From NCBI GenBank assembly GCA_945882615.1, contig CAMCWK010000005.1:82166-146165 (forward strand): a stretch of DNA of 64,000 nucleotides, written 5' to 3'. Of the stretch, positions 25,671-33,846 are shown piece by piece. Position numbers and translations under genes: made by a program. The notes beneath the pieces were generated by a model. It was not told where the DNA came from. It saw only the letters and a program-made list of their open reading frames with translations, and ran no database searches. Source of the DNA: Rhizobium sp. Q54. GTDB taxonomy: Bacteria; Pseudomonadota; Alphaproteobacteria; Micropepsales; Micropepsaceae. Positions within the stretch are counted from its first letter, which is position 1. The number at the start of each line of letters is the position of its first letter.

Positions 25671-26605
25671 CCGAACAGGCTTGCCAGCAGGAACGCCAGC
25701 GCGATCAGCGCCCCGGTGTCGCGGTTGGAGCGAAACACGCGCAGGCAATTTTCGGAACTGTTGATGTCCAGCGTCCTGACTTGCCACAGCAGATGTGCGC
25801 CCGCAGCCAGCATCACAAAGGCAAATGGCCAGCCGGCATGTTCGGTGAAGCCGGCTGCCAGGATCAGGGTGAAACTGGCGGCATAGAAGCGCAATATCCA
25901 TTTGCGGGAGTCCGCGCCGAACAAGCGCGCGGTGGATTTGACCCCGATCAGTTCGTCATCATCCTTGTCCTGATGGGCATAGATGGTGTCATAGCCCAGC
26001 GTCCAGAAGATCAACCCCGCATAAAGCATGGCAACGCCCAGATCGAGTCGTCCGGTCTGGGCGGCAAAGCCCAGCAGCGCCCCCCAGTTGAAGGTGAGGC
26101 CCAGCCAGGCCTGCGGCCACCAGGTGATGCGCTTCATGAAGGGGTAGGCGGCGACCAGCAGCAACGAGGCCGCGCCCAGTACCACCGCGAACCAGCTGAA
26201 TTGCAGCAGGATGACAAGTCCGATCAGGCACAGGCCGGCCAGGAGGATCAAAGCCTGCCTGGTCGTGATCGCGCCGGATGGAATCGGACGGCCACGGGTT
26301 CGGGCCACCTGGGCATCGATGTCGCGGTCGATAATGTCGTTGAAGGTGCAGCCGGCGCCGCGCATCACCAGCGCGCCGACGGCGAACAGGATCACATAAT
26401 AATAGTCACGCCATTCCAGGAAGCGGCGCTCTTCGGCGGCGGCGCCCAGCAACAAGCCCATCACGCAGGGCCAGAACAGCAGCCATGTGCCGACGGGACG
26501 GTCCAGCCGCATCAATTGCAGCCAGGGTCGAAGCCGCGGCGGCATATGCTCGACCCAGCTTGCGGGCAGGGCGTCGGCAGGAGCGGCTTGATTAGGGATC
26601 GGCAT
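25667..26605 (-). CDS. ubiA: 4-hydroxybenzoate polyprenyltransferase
   Basis: 312 residues from ATG 26605; starts at 26623 or 26668 would overlap rsmE. Eight or nine helices with the two Asp-rich motifs NDIIDRDID (about 89-97) and YDTIYAHQDKDDD, which bind Mg-diphosphate of the polyprenyl donor. It prenylates 4-hydroxybenzoate in ubiquinone synthesis. No clear ribosome binding site decides the start. Divergent from rsmE. Confidence 0.92.
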   Translation of the reverse strand: MPIPNQAAPADALPASWVEHMPPRLRPWLQLMRLDRPVGTWLLFWPCVMGLLLGAAAEERRFLEWRDYYYVILFAVGALVMRGAGCTFNDIIDRDIDAQVARTRGRPIPSGAITTRQALILLAGLCLIGLVILLQFSWFAVVLGAASLLLVAAYPFMKRITWWPQAWLGLTFNWGALLGFAAQTGRLDLGVAMLYAGLIFWTLGYDTIYAHQDKDDDELIGVKSTARLFGADSRKWILRFYAASFTLILAAGFTEHAGWPFAFVMLAAGAHLLWQVRTLDINSSENCLRVFRSNRDTGALIALAFLLASLFG

Positions 26606-26621
26606 CGCGGTCAATTGTGGC

Positions 26622-27386
26622 ATGAGCGAAGAATTAAATGAAACGGCGTTGGCGGAAGCGGGCGGCAAAACCCGCCTTTATGTGACCGGCGATCTGGGCG
26701 AAGGCGTGGCGGTGACGCTGGATGAGGGCCAGACCCATTATCTGTTGCATGTGCTGCGGGCGAAACCGGGGAACCTGGTGTCGCTGTTCAATGGCCGCGA
26801 CGGCGAATGGCTGGCGGAAATCACGGAAGGCAGCAAGCGCGGCGTCATCGCCACCTGTCGCCAGCAGATAGATGTTCAGCGCGGCACGCCCGACATTTGG
26901 CTGGCCTTCGCCCCGGTGAAGAAGACGCCGTCGGATTATCTGGTGCAGAAGGCGGCGGAACTGGGCGTATCGGTGCTGCAGCCGGTTTTCACCCGCCGCA
27001 CCATCGTCAGCCGCATCAATGAAGAGCGCATGGCGGCCAATGCGGTGGAGGCGGCGGAACAATCCGGGCGCCTCACCGTGCCGGAGATCCGCACTGGCGT
27101 GACGCTCGATAAATTGCTGGCGGGATGGCCGCGGGAACGCCGCCTGTTGTTCTGCGACGAGGGCGGCGACGCCAAGACCATGACGCAAGCCGCGCGCGAA
27201 AGCCGCGGCGGGCCGTGCGGCATTCTCACCGGCCCCGAAGGCGGCTTCGATCCTGCCGAGCGCGCGGCGCTGCGCGCCTTGCCGTTTGTCGTGCCGGTGA
27301 GTCTGGGCCCGCGCATCCTGCGCGCCGACACCGCCGCGCTGGCGTCGCTAGCGATCTGGCAGGCTGTCGCCGGCGACTGGAGCTGA
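26622..27386 (+). CDS. rsmE: 16S rRNA (uracil(1498)-N(3))-methyltransferase
   Basis: 254 residues. N-terminal PUA-like domain (about 15-80, HYLLHVLRAKPGNLVSLFNG) and C-terminal SPOUT knot with ILTGPEGGFDPAE and SLGPRILRADTAAL, which form the SAM-binding trefoil knot. It methylates U1498 of 16S rRNA. Its 3' end overlaps the convergent membrane protein gene by 39 bases. Confidence 0.94.
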   Translation: MSEELNETALAEAGGKTRLYVTGDLGEGVAVTLDEGQTHYLLHVLRAKPGNLVSLFNGRDGEWLAEITEGSKRGVIATCRQQIDVQRGTPDIWLAFAPVKKTPSDYLVQKAAELGVSVLQPVFTRRTIVSRINEERMAANAVEAAEQSGRLTVPEIRTGVTLDKLLAGWPRERRLLFCDEGGDAKTMTQAARESRGGPCGILTGPEGGFDPAERAALRALPFVVPVSLGPRILRADTAALASLAIWQAVAGDWS

Positions 27387-28268
27387 CTTGCCTTCGGTGA
27401 GCGCGCGGTAGGCGAAGGCCTGCGCGCCGGTCGCGACCCCGATATAAGCCAACGCCAGGACGGCCGCGATGGGTATGGCGATATACCATTGATCCACATA
27501 GGCGTTCAGCGATGCGATCTGCCAGGACAATTCGGCCGCCTGCTTGGCCTGTTCGTCAAGCCCTTCGGTTTCCGGTGGCATACCTGCCAGGAAGATGGTC
27601 GCAGCGAACTGGATGAGAGAGAAAGGCGTCGTAATGGCAAGTACGATCAGCAACGTGCGCCAGAAATTTCCGGCCAGCATCTGCCACGACTGGCTTACGC
27701 CGAGTATCTGCTCGGTAATATTGATCGGCCCCAGCAGGAACAGGAAGCGGATCGCGATATAGAAAAGGCTGTAGCCGAAACCCGCGACCAGCAGCCCCCC
27801 CAAGATTGCCACCGTTGGCCGGGTCCCGGGCGCCATAGCCATTACAAGATCCAGGGAATAGGCAATCAGCATCATCCCGGCAAAGGTGACCAGTGCAACG
27901 GCGCAACAGGCCAGCGCGCCGGAAATATAGCCGCCCAGCAGCCGCCACATTTTCTGGCCGATCGGGAAATAGAATCGTGATGCGGGCGGCAGGCCAAGCG
28001 CGGTCTCGATCGCGGCCGTCAACTGTACAAAAAACAGGACGACAAGAAGGCCGTACAGGAGGAACAGCGGCCCAATCATGCCGAAGGCGGAAGGGTCTTT
28101 TGCCTGCAACCCTTCAAGAAATCGGGCGGCATATTGTGCTGCGGGAACGCAGACGATCAGTTGTGCGGCCAGCGGGAGCCATATCGCATTGAGGATCGTT
28201 CCCATCTTGCCAAAGCCAAAGCGATAGGCATGTGCGATGGCCGCGCCGACCGGAATTTTCTTTTTCAT
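27348..28268 (-). CDS. Polytopic membrane protein of unknown function
   Basis: 306 residues with about six transmembrane helices. The basic cytoplasmic start MKKKIPVGAAIAHAYRFGFG is followed by hydrophobic segments near residues 25-45, 65-85, 110-135, 150-180, 205-230 and 265-290. FPIGQKMWRLLGGYISG and NITEQILGVSQSWQMLAGNFWRT recall the loops of DUF975/YciC-type glycerophosphoryl-membrane-domain proteins, but I cannot assign a family. The last 13 codons overlap the end of rsmE on the other strand. A 139-base gap separates it from the SRPBCC gene upstream. Confidence 0.75.
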   Translation of the reverse strand: MKKKIPVGAAIAHAYRFGFGKMGTILNAIWLPLAAQLIVCVPAAQYAARFLEGLQAKDPSAFGMIGPLFLLYGLLVVLFFVQLTAAIETALGLPPASRFYFPIGQKMWRLLGGYISGALACCAVALVTFAGMMLIAYSLDLVMAMAPGTRPTVAILGGLLVAGFGYSLFYIAIRFLFLLGPINITEQILGVSQSWQMLAGNFWRTLLIVLAITTPFSLIQFAATIFLAGMPPETEGLDEQAKQAAELSWQIASLNAYVDQWYIAIPIAAVLALAYIGVATGAQAFAYRALTEGKSAPVAGDSLPDR

Positions 28269-28407
28269 GATGCTGTCCCCAACCCCAGGGGAGCTTAGCA
28301 GAGGTACGAGTGGACCGAAATTGCCCGCTTTCTTACGCCAGGCGCAACCGCCCGCTCACGCCGAAGCAGTCATTGACCCGGCTGAAGCGCGATGGCCTTC
28401 CCAAGCG

Positions 28408-28956
28408 TCAATCGTAGCGCTTGTCGTAGACGCCCTGCAATTGACGCCAGATATCCCAGATTGAGGGCGGGACCCGGCCCTCCGCCCGGTGCTGCAGCAT
28501 CGAAAGATGACTGTGCCAGCCGCCAGAAATATTGAGCGCATAGGCGCGGTCCGGCAGCTTGGAATGGGTCAGGGTCAGCTTGATCTTGCCATCGGCCTGC
28601 GGCGTCAGGCGGATGTCCACTTCCGAATACTGCCCGTCAGCAATCGGCTTGCCGAAGGTGAAAGCGAGGCGGTGCGGCGGCTCCAGCGCCAAGAGGATGC
28701 TGGTCATTTTTTGCGGCTCGCGGTCGACATTCTCGTAGCCGGGCGGCGGCGGTGATTTGTGCGGCGAGTAATCGGCATGATGGAATGTCATCTCGAACGG
28801 TTCGCCGATCTTTGCGGGCAGGGCGCCGCTGGTGAACCATTGTGCGCGCTTGTCGCTGTCGGCCAGATAGGACCAAGCTTTTTCAATCGGGCCCGGCAGC
28901 ACCCGCTCGAACCGCACCGTGGAGTCGTCGACCCGTACGCCAAATTCGTCCGTCAT
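28408..28956 (-). CDS. SRPBCC (AHSA1/START-like) domain protein
   Basis: 182 residues. The AHSA1-type pattern is clear: VRFERVLPGPIEKAWSYLAD, RAQWFTSG, then strands through RLAFTFGKPI and a C-terminal helix (GGWHSHLSMLQHRAEG). The fold makes a hydrophobic ligand cavity; such proteins encoded behind an ArsR regulator often bind or sense small hydrophobic compounds (family knowledge). Its start ATG overlaps the regulator stop (ATGA, 28953-28956), so the two are translated together. Confidence 0.88.
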   Translation of the reverse strand: MTDEFGVRVDDSTVRFERVLPGPIEKAWSYLADSDKRAQWFTSGALPAKIGEPFEMTFHHADYSPHKSPPPPGYENVDREPQKMTSILLALEPPHRLAFTFGKPIADGQYSEVDIRLTPQADGKIKLTLTHSKLPDRAYALNISGGWHSHLSMLQHRAEGRVPPSIWDIWRQLQGVYDKRYD

Positions 28957-29258
28957 TTTGAATCCTTCTTCAGGGCTGCTTCCAAGGCGTCGAGGCGCGG
29001 ATTCCAGAAGGCGCGGATGCGGTCTACCCAGTCGGCGACTTCCGCCACGCCTTCGGGGTTGAGGGCATAGATGCGTTTTTGGGCGTCCACCCGCACCGTC
29101 ACCAGCCTCGCCGTCTTCAAGGTCTTTAGATGCTGGGAGATGGCGGGCGGTGACAGCTTGAACCGCCCGGCGATTTCCCCGGAAGAAAGCGCACCCGACG
29201 CCAGCATCTCCACGATGCGTTGGCGGGTCGGATCAGCAAGGGCTGCAAGTGCGGTCAT
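28953..29258 (-). CDS. ArsR-family transcriptional regulator
   Basis: 101 residues: a winged-helix domain beginning MTALAALADPTRQRIVEML with the recognition helix SPPAISQHLKTLKTARLV (about 46-63) and wing VRVDAQKRIYALNP. No metal-binding Cys cluster is visible, which fits the SRPBCC-associated ArsR group rather than arsenite sensors. Probably autoregulates this two-gene operon through the palindrome at 29279-29290. Confidence 0.9.
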   Translation of the reverse strand: MTALAALADPTRQRIVEMLASGALSSGEIAGRFKLSPPAISQHLKTLKTARLVTVRVDAQKRIYALNPEGVAEVADWVDRIRAFWNPRLDALEAALKKDSK

Positions 29259-29278
29259 GTGCTATTGATTGCGCATGA

Positions 29279-29290
29279 ACTTAATTAAGT
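29279..29290. promoter_or_regulatory. Candidate ArsR operator palindrome
   Basis: ACTTAATTAAGT is a perfect 12-base palindrome 21 bases upstream of the ArsR start and about 70 bases upstream of gshA. It is strikingly AT-rich for this GC-rich DNA and lies where an autoregulatory operator is expected. It could affect either divergent gene. Confidence 0.5.
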
Positions 29291-29360
29291 CAATACAAAA
29301 ATAAAGCCGGCTTGCGGATACCCGGACCCGCACTTAAGTACCTGTCCGAGGGTCTTTTTC

Positions 29361-30725
29361 ATGTCCATTCCGCAGTCCGCCAGCGGCGAGATTCAAAGCC
29401 GCGACGATCTGGTGCGTCACCTTTCCAAAGGGTGTCGGCCCAAGGCCGACTGGCGCATCGGGACCGAACACGAAAAGTTCGTCTACGACCTCAAGACCCA
29501 CAAGCCAGTGGCCTATGACGGCAAGCCGGGCATCCGCCAGCTGCTGGAAGGCATGCAGCGTTTCGGCTGGGAGCCGGTGCGCGAGGGCGAGCACATTATT
29601 GGCCTGACGCAAAATGGCGCCTCGCTGAGCCTGGAGCCGGGTGGGCAGTTCGAACTGTCCGGCGCGGCGGTGAAGACGGTGCATGACACCTGTGCCGAAG
29701 TCGCCACCCATCAGGAACAGACGCGGCTGATCGCCAATGAAATCGGCGTCGGGGTGCTGGGCTTTGGTTTCGCGCCCAGCTGGACGCTGGCGGAAACCCC
29801 GGTGATGCCCAAGGGCCGCTACCAGATCATGCGCGAATATATGCCCAAGGTCGGCGGCTATGGGCTCGACATGATGTTCCGCACCTGCACCGTGCAGGTG
29901 AATCTGGATTTCGACTCCGAAGCCGACATGGTGAAGAAATTCCGCGTCGGCCTGGCGCTGCAGCCGGTCACCACCGCGCTGTTCGCCAACTCGCCCTTCC
30001 GCGAGGGGCGGCCCAGCGGCTTTCTGTCATACCGCGCGCAGGTCTGGACCGATGTCGACAATGCCCGTTCCGGCATGTTGCCCTGGGTGTTCGACGAGGG
30101 CATGTCGTTCGAGCGCTATGTCGATTACGCGCTGGATGTGCCGATGTACTTCCTCTACCGCGATGGCAAGTATATCGACATGGCGGGCAAGAGCTTCCGC
30201 AAATTCTTGGCGCGTGAAATTCCCGAAGTGGCGCACATCACTCCGATGATGAGCGACTGGGCCGACCATCTCACCACCATCTTTCCGGAAGTGCGGCTGA
30301 AGAGTTTCCTGGAAATGCGCGGCACCGATGGCGGGGCGTGGCGGCGCATTTGCGGCATGCCGGCGCTGTGGGTCGGGCTTCTTTATGACAGCGTGGCGCT
30401 GGACGCCGCCTGGGACATGGTCAAGGACTGGACGGCGGAAGAACGCCAGGCGATGCGCGATGGCGTCGGCAAGCAGGGCTTCAAGACCCCGTTCCGCAAG
30501 GCGACGGTGCATGAACTGTCTCACCGCATTCTGGAGATTTCCGCCGCCGGATTGAAACGCCGCGCCGAACTGGATGGCGCCGGCATGAGCGAGGACGGGT
30601 TTCTCAATCCGGTGCGCGAACTGGTGAACCGCGGTTACACCCGCTCGGAAGAGATGCTGAAGAATTACTACGGCGCCTGGGGCAGGGACCTGTCGCCGCT
30701 CTTCACCGAATACAACTTCCTTTAG
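29361..30725 (+). CDS. gshA: Glutamate-cysteine ligase, plant/alphaproteobacterial type
   Basis: 454 residues of the GCS2 type: ADWRIGTEHEKFVYD (substrate-binding EHEKF), NGASLSLEPGGQFELSGA, MFRTCTVQVNLDF and FLEMRGTDGG. It joins glutamate and cysteine, the first step of glutathione synthesis. gshB is not in the window. ATG 29361 is the family-typical start. The convergent aldo/keto reductase shares four bases (TTAG, 30722-30725) with its stop. Confidence 0.94.
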   Translation: MSIPQSASGEIQSRDDLVRHLSKGCRPKADWRIGTEHEKFVYDLKTHKPVAYDGKPGIRQLLEGMQRFGWEPVREGEHIIGLTQNGASLSLEPGGQFELSGAAVKTVHDTCAEVATHQEQTRLIANEIGVGVLGFGFAPSWTLAETPVMPKGRYQIMREYMPKVGGYGLDMMFRTCTVQVNLDFDSEADMVKKFRVGLALQPVTTALFANSPFREGRPSGFLSYRAQVWTDVDNARSGMLPWVFDEGMSFERYVDYALDVPMYFLYRDGKYIDMAGKSFRKFLAREIPEVAHITPMMSDWADHLTTIFPEVRLKSFLEMRGTDGGAWRRICGMPALWVGLLYDSVALDAAWDMVKDWTAEERQAMRDGVGKQGFKTPFRKATVHELSHRILEISAAGLKRRAELDGAGMSEDGFLNPVRELVNRGYTRSEEMLKNYYGAWGRDLSPLFTEYNFL

Positions 30726-31798
30726 GTTTTCTGCGGCGGCGGCACCACACCGCCCATCGGCACCGGCTCACCCGTCGGAACGCGGGTGGCGTTGTTGCGG
30801 CTGATCATCCAGTAGGGATAGTTGGTGCGGTCGGCGCTGACCGCATCCAGCCGAGTCATTTCTTCCGCCGACAAAGCGAAATCGACCGATGCCAGATTGT
30901 CGTTCAGCTGCGCCATGGTCGTCGCGCCGATGATGGTGGAAGTGATAAAGGGCTTCTGGCGCACCCAGGTCAGTCCGACACAGGCGACCGAGACGCCGTG
31001 CTTTTTGGCGATCTCGCGCATGGCGACCACCGTCTTGTCGGCCTTGTCCTTGTCGATCGGCGGGAAGTCGAAATTGGCGCGGCGGCCGGGTTCGGGCTTG
31101 ATGTCGCCGTCGGCAGTGTATTTGCCCGCCATGTACCCCCCGGCCAGCGGGCTCCACACCAGGCAGCCGATGCTCTGGTCCTGCATCATCGGCACCATCT
31201 CCTGCTCGATGTCGCGGCCGGCAATGGAATAATAGACCTGGTTGGTTTCGACCCGCGTCAGTCCGCGCTGCTCGGCAATGCCGTTGGCCTTCATGATATT
31301 CCAGGCTTCCCAGTTCGAAACCCCGACGTACCGCACCATGCCCTGACGCACGAGATCATCCAGCGCGCGCATGGTCTCTTCCAGCGGCGTGACCGGGTCG
31401 GAATGATGGATCTGGTAGAGATCAATGTGATCGGTCTGCAGCCGCTCAAGGCTCAGGCTAACACTGTCCATGATATGGCCGCGACTGGCCCCCATGTCGT
31501 TGGGGCCGGGTGCCATGCGGCCGAATACCTTGGTCGCCAGCACCACGTCGCTGCGCTTTACGCCAAGATCCTTCAGCGCCTGGCCGGTCATCAGTTCGGA
31601 ATCGCCATAGGAATAGACATTGGCGGTGTCGATGAAATTGATCCGTGCTTCCAGCGCCCGGCCGATGAAGCTGGTAGCCTCTTTCTGGCTGAGGGTGCCG
31701 ATGGCGCCGCCGAAATAATTGCGGCCTGAAAAGCCCCAGGTCCCCATGCACAGTTCGGAGACATAGAGGCCGGTACGGCCCAGGCGATTGAACTTCAT
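30722..31798 (-). CDS. Aldo/keto reductase
   Basis: 358 residues, TIM-barrel AKR of the potassium-channel-beta/YghZ-like group. The catalytic tetrad is visible: Asp57, Tyr62, Lys90 and His131 (IDTANVYSYGDSE, LATKVF, YQIHH). NADPH-binding segments VWSPLAGGYMAGKYT and IIGATTMAQLNDNL follow. A Pro-rich tail (MGGVVPPPQKT) extends beyond the usual end. Physiological substrate unknown. It starts nine bases after the pirin gene, so pirin-AKR is a probable operon. Confidence 0.9.
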   Translation of the reverse strand: MKFNRLGRTGLYVSELCMGTWGFSGRNYFGGAIGTLSQKEATSFIGRALEARINFIDTANVYSYGDSELMTGQALKDLGVKRSDVVLATKVFGRMAPGPNDMGASRGHIMDSVSLSLERLQTDHIDLYQIHHSDPVTPLEETMRALDDLVRQGMVRYVGVSNWEAWNIMKANGIAEQRGLTRVETNQVYYSIAGRDIEQEMVPMMQDQSIGCLVWSPLAGGYMAGKYTADGDIKPEPGRRANFDFPPIDKDKADKTVVAMREIAKKHGVSVACVGLTWVRQKPFITSTIIGATTMAQLNDNLASVDFALSAEEMTRLDAVSADRTNYPYWMISRNNATRVPTGEPVPMGGVVPPPQKT

Positions 31799-31807
31799 GA
31801 TCTTCTC

Positions 31808-32683
31808 TTATTTTGGTTCGGGAAGCGGGATGAATTCCTTATCGTCGCCGGGAATGGTGCCGAAGGCGCCGTCCTTCCATTCCTGCTTGGCACGCTCGAT
31901 ACGGTCTTTCGACGAGGAAACGAAATTCCACCAGATATGGCGCGGTCCATCCAGCGCCGCGCCACCCAGCAGCATCACCCGCGCCGGCGCATCGGTGTAA
32001 AGCGTGACCTCTTCGCCGGGCTCCAGCGCCAGCATCGCGCCGGGGCCGTGCAGTTCCACATCCTCAGCCCCGATATGGACTTCGCCCTCGATGATCAGCA
32101 GGGCGCGCTCTTCATGCTCGGCGGGGTAGTGCAGGGCGCCGCCGGCCTCGAACCGCGCATCGGCATAAAAGATTGGTGAAAACACTTTCACCGGCGATTT
32201 CAGGCCGAAGGCTTCGCCCGCGATCAGCCGCAAGGTGACGCCCTTTTCCTCGCGTTCGGGCAGATCGGCGACGCCGAAATGCTGGAAATGGGGCGGGGCT
32301 TCCTCGTCGGCTTGGGGCAGGCCGATCCAGCTTTGAATGCCGTGCATGCGGTGGCCCGCCGCGCGCACATCGTCACCGGTGCGCTCGGAATGGGCGATGC
32401 CGCGCCCCGCCGTCATCCAGTTGACGTCGCCGGGCCTTATTTCCTGCACCGATCCCAGCGTGTCGCGATGCATCTGCGAACCGTCGAACAGATAGGTGAT
32501 GGTGGCCAGCCCGATATGGGGGTGGGGCCGCACGTCGATGCCCTTGCCCGGCGCAAAATCCACCGGCCCGAAATAATCGAAGAAGACGAAGGGGCCGATG
32601 CTGCGTCGCGCAATCTGCGGCAAGAGGCGGGTGACGAAGAATCCGTCGCCCAGGTCGTGTGGTTTTCCGGTGATGGGGATCAT
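31808..32683 (-). CDS. Pirin-family bicupin protein
   Basis: 291 residues. The N-terminal cupin has metal ligands in DVRPHPHIGLATITYL, MHRDTLG and GIAHSER; the C-terminal cupin contains AEHEERALLIIEGEV and MLLGGAAL. Bacterial pirins bind Fe and some act as quercetinases or redox-responsive regulators (family knowledge). Start ATG 32683; divergent from the MBL pair with 65 bases between. Confidence 0.9.
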   Translation of the reverse strand: MIPITGKPHDLGDGFFVTRLLPQIARRSIGPFVFFDYFGPVDFAPGKGIDVRPHPHIGLATITYLFDGSQMHRDTLGSVQEIRPGDVNWMTAGRGIAHSERTGDDVRAAGHRMHGIQSWIGLPQADEEAPPHFQHFGVADLPEREEKGVTLRLIAGEAFGLKSPVKVFSPIFYADARFEAGGALHYPAEHEERALLIIEGEVHIGAEDVELHGPGAMLALEPGEEVTLYTDAPARVMLLGGAALDGPRHIWWNFVSSSKDRIERAKQEWKDGAFGTIPGDDKEFIPLPEPK

Positions 32684-32748
32684 GGCGCCAGCCTAGCCCG
32701 ATGCGCGCAAAAGCTCTAGTGTTCGAAAAAACAATCCAGGAGGCGATC

Positions 32749-33846
32749 TTGTTGCGCAAAATTGTGACGTCCGTTCCGCTGGCCGTGCTGCTCGGCATGG
32801 CGCCGGCGGCGGCGAAAGACACCGCGCTTCAAATGGTTTCCATCGATGTCGAAGGCGGCGGCGGCACGCTGTTCGTCACCCCCGACGGCAAGTCGTTGCT
32901 GATCGACACCGGCAATCCCGAAGTCAGCAAGGCCACCGGCAACCATCCCAGTTCGGCGCGCATCGCGGCGGCCGCCGCGGCGCTGGGCGTCAAGAAGATC
33001 GACTACCTGCTGACCACCCATTATCACGGCGACCATATCGGCGGGCTGGAAGGCCTGTTGGCACGCATGCCGATCGACACCTTCATCGATCATGGCGAAA
33101 ACCGCGAGACCACCGCATCCACCCAGCCCGGCGCGGCACAGATCGACCTGAAGAACCCGCCGCCCAATTCCAGCGCCGCCGGCTACAACCGCTACGTTGC
33201 GCTGATCGGCGACAAGCGCCGCATCATCGCCAAGGCGGGCGATGTGTTTCGCATCGGCGGCATGACCGTTACCGTGGTGATGGCCGACGCGCAGCCCATT
33301 TCCAAGTCGCTGGCCGGCGGCGGCGAGGACAACCCTTCCTGCGCCGGCATGGAAAGCATGTCGCAGATCGGCGGCGAGGAAAATGCCCGCTCCACCAGTG
33401 TCGTGATCACGTACGGCAAAGTGAAGATCGCCGCCTTTGGCGACCTCACTTGGGACCGGGAGAAGGACCTGTTCTGCCCCACGAACAAGGTCGGCAAGGT
33501 GGATGTCTATCTCGCCACCCATCACGGCACGGCGCTGTCGGGCAGCCCGGCCTCGGTGAACGCCCTGGCGCCCATCGTCACCATCATGGGCAACGGCGCG
33601 CGCAAGGGCGCCGACCCGGCGCGGGTGAAAACGATCGAAAGTTCGCCGCGCCACCAAGGCCTGTGGAAGCTGCACTATTCGACGCCGAACCCGGATGTGA
33701 ATGGCGATCCCCAGATGATCGCCAATGAAGATGCCGACCAGACCAAAGACAAGTTTCACAATCTTCGCCTGCGCATTGAGCGCAGCGGCAAGATCACCGT
33801 GATCAACGAGCGCAACGGCTACAACCGGACCTATCAGGCGCCGTGA
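32749..33846 (+). CDS. Secreted metallo-beta-lactamase-fold hydrolase, first of tandem pair
   Basis: Start chosen at TTG 32749 (or TTG 32752): AGGAGG lies at 32738-32743 with good spacing and the protein then opens with a signal peptide (LRKIVTSVPLAVLLGMAPAAA). The ATG at 32701 lacks these features. 365 residues, MBL motif HYHGDH (His91, His93, Asp95, His96), later GDLTWDRE and YLATHHGTALSG, the order seen in ComEC-type MBL domains. Reaction unknown; two metals expected. Its TGA overlaps the GTG start of a paralogue by four bases. The C-terminal NGYNRTYQ motif is shared with the paralogue. Confidence 0.83.
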   Translation: MLRKIVTSVPLAVLLGMAPAAAKDTALQMVSIDVEGGGGTLFVTPDGKSLLIDTGNPEVSKATGNHPSSARIAAAAAALGVKKIDYLLTTHYHGDHIGGLEGLLARMPIDTFIDHGENRETTASTQPGAAQIDLKNPPPNSSAAGYNRYVALIGDKRRIIAKAGDVFRIGGMTVTVVMADAQPISKSLAGGGEDNPSCAGMESMSQIGGEENARSTSVVITYGKVKIAAFGDLTWDREKDLFCPTNKVGKVDVYLATHHGTALSGSPASVNALAPIVTIMGNGARKGADPARVKTIESSPRHQGLWKLHYSTPNPDVNGDPQMIANEDADQTKDKFHNLRLRIERSGKITVINERNGYNRTYQAP

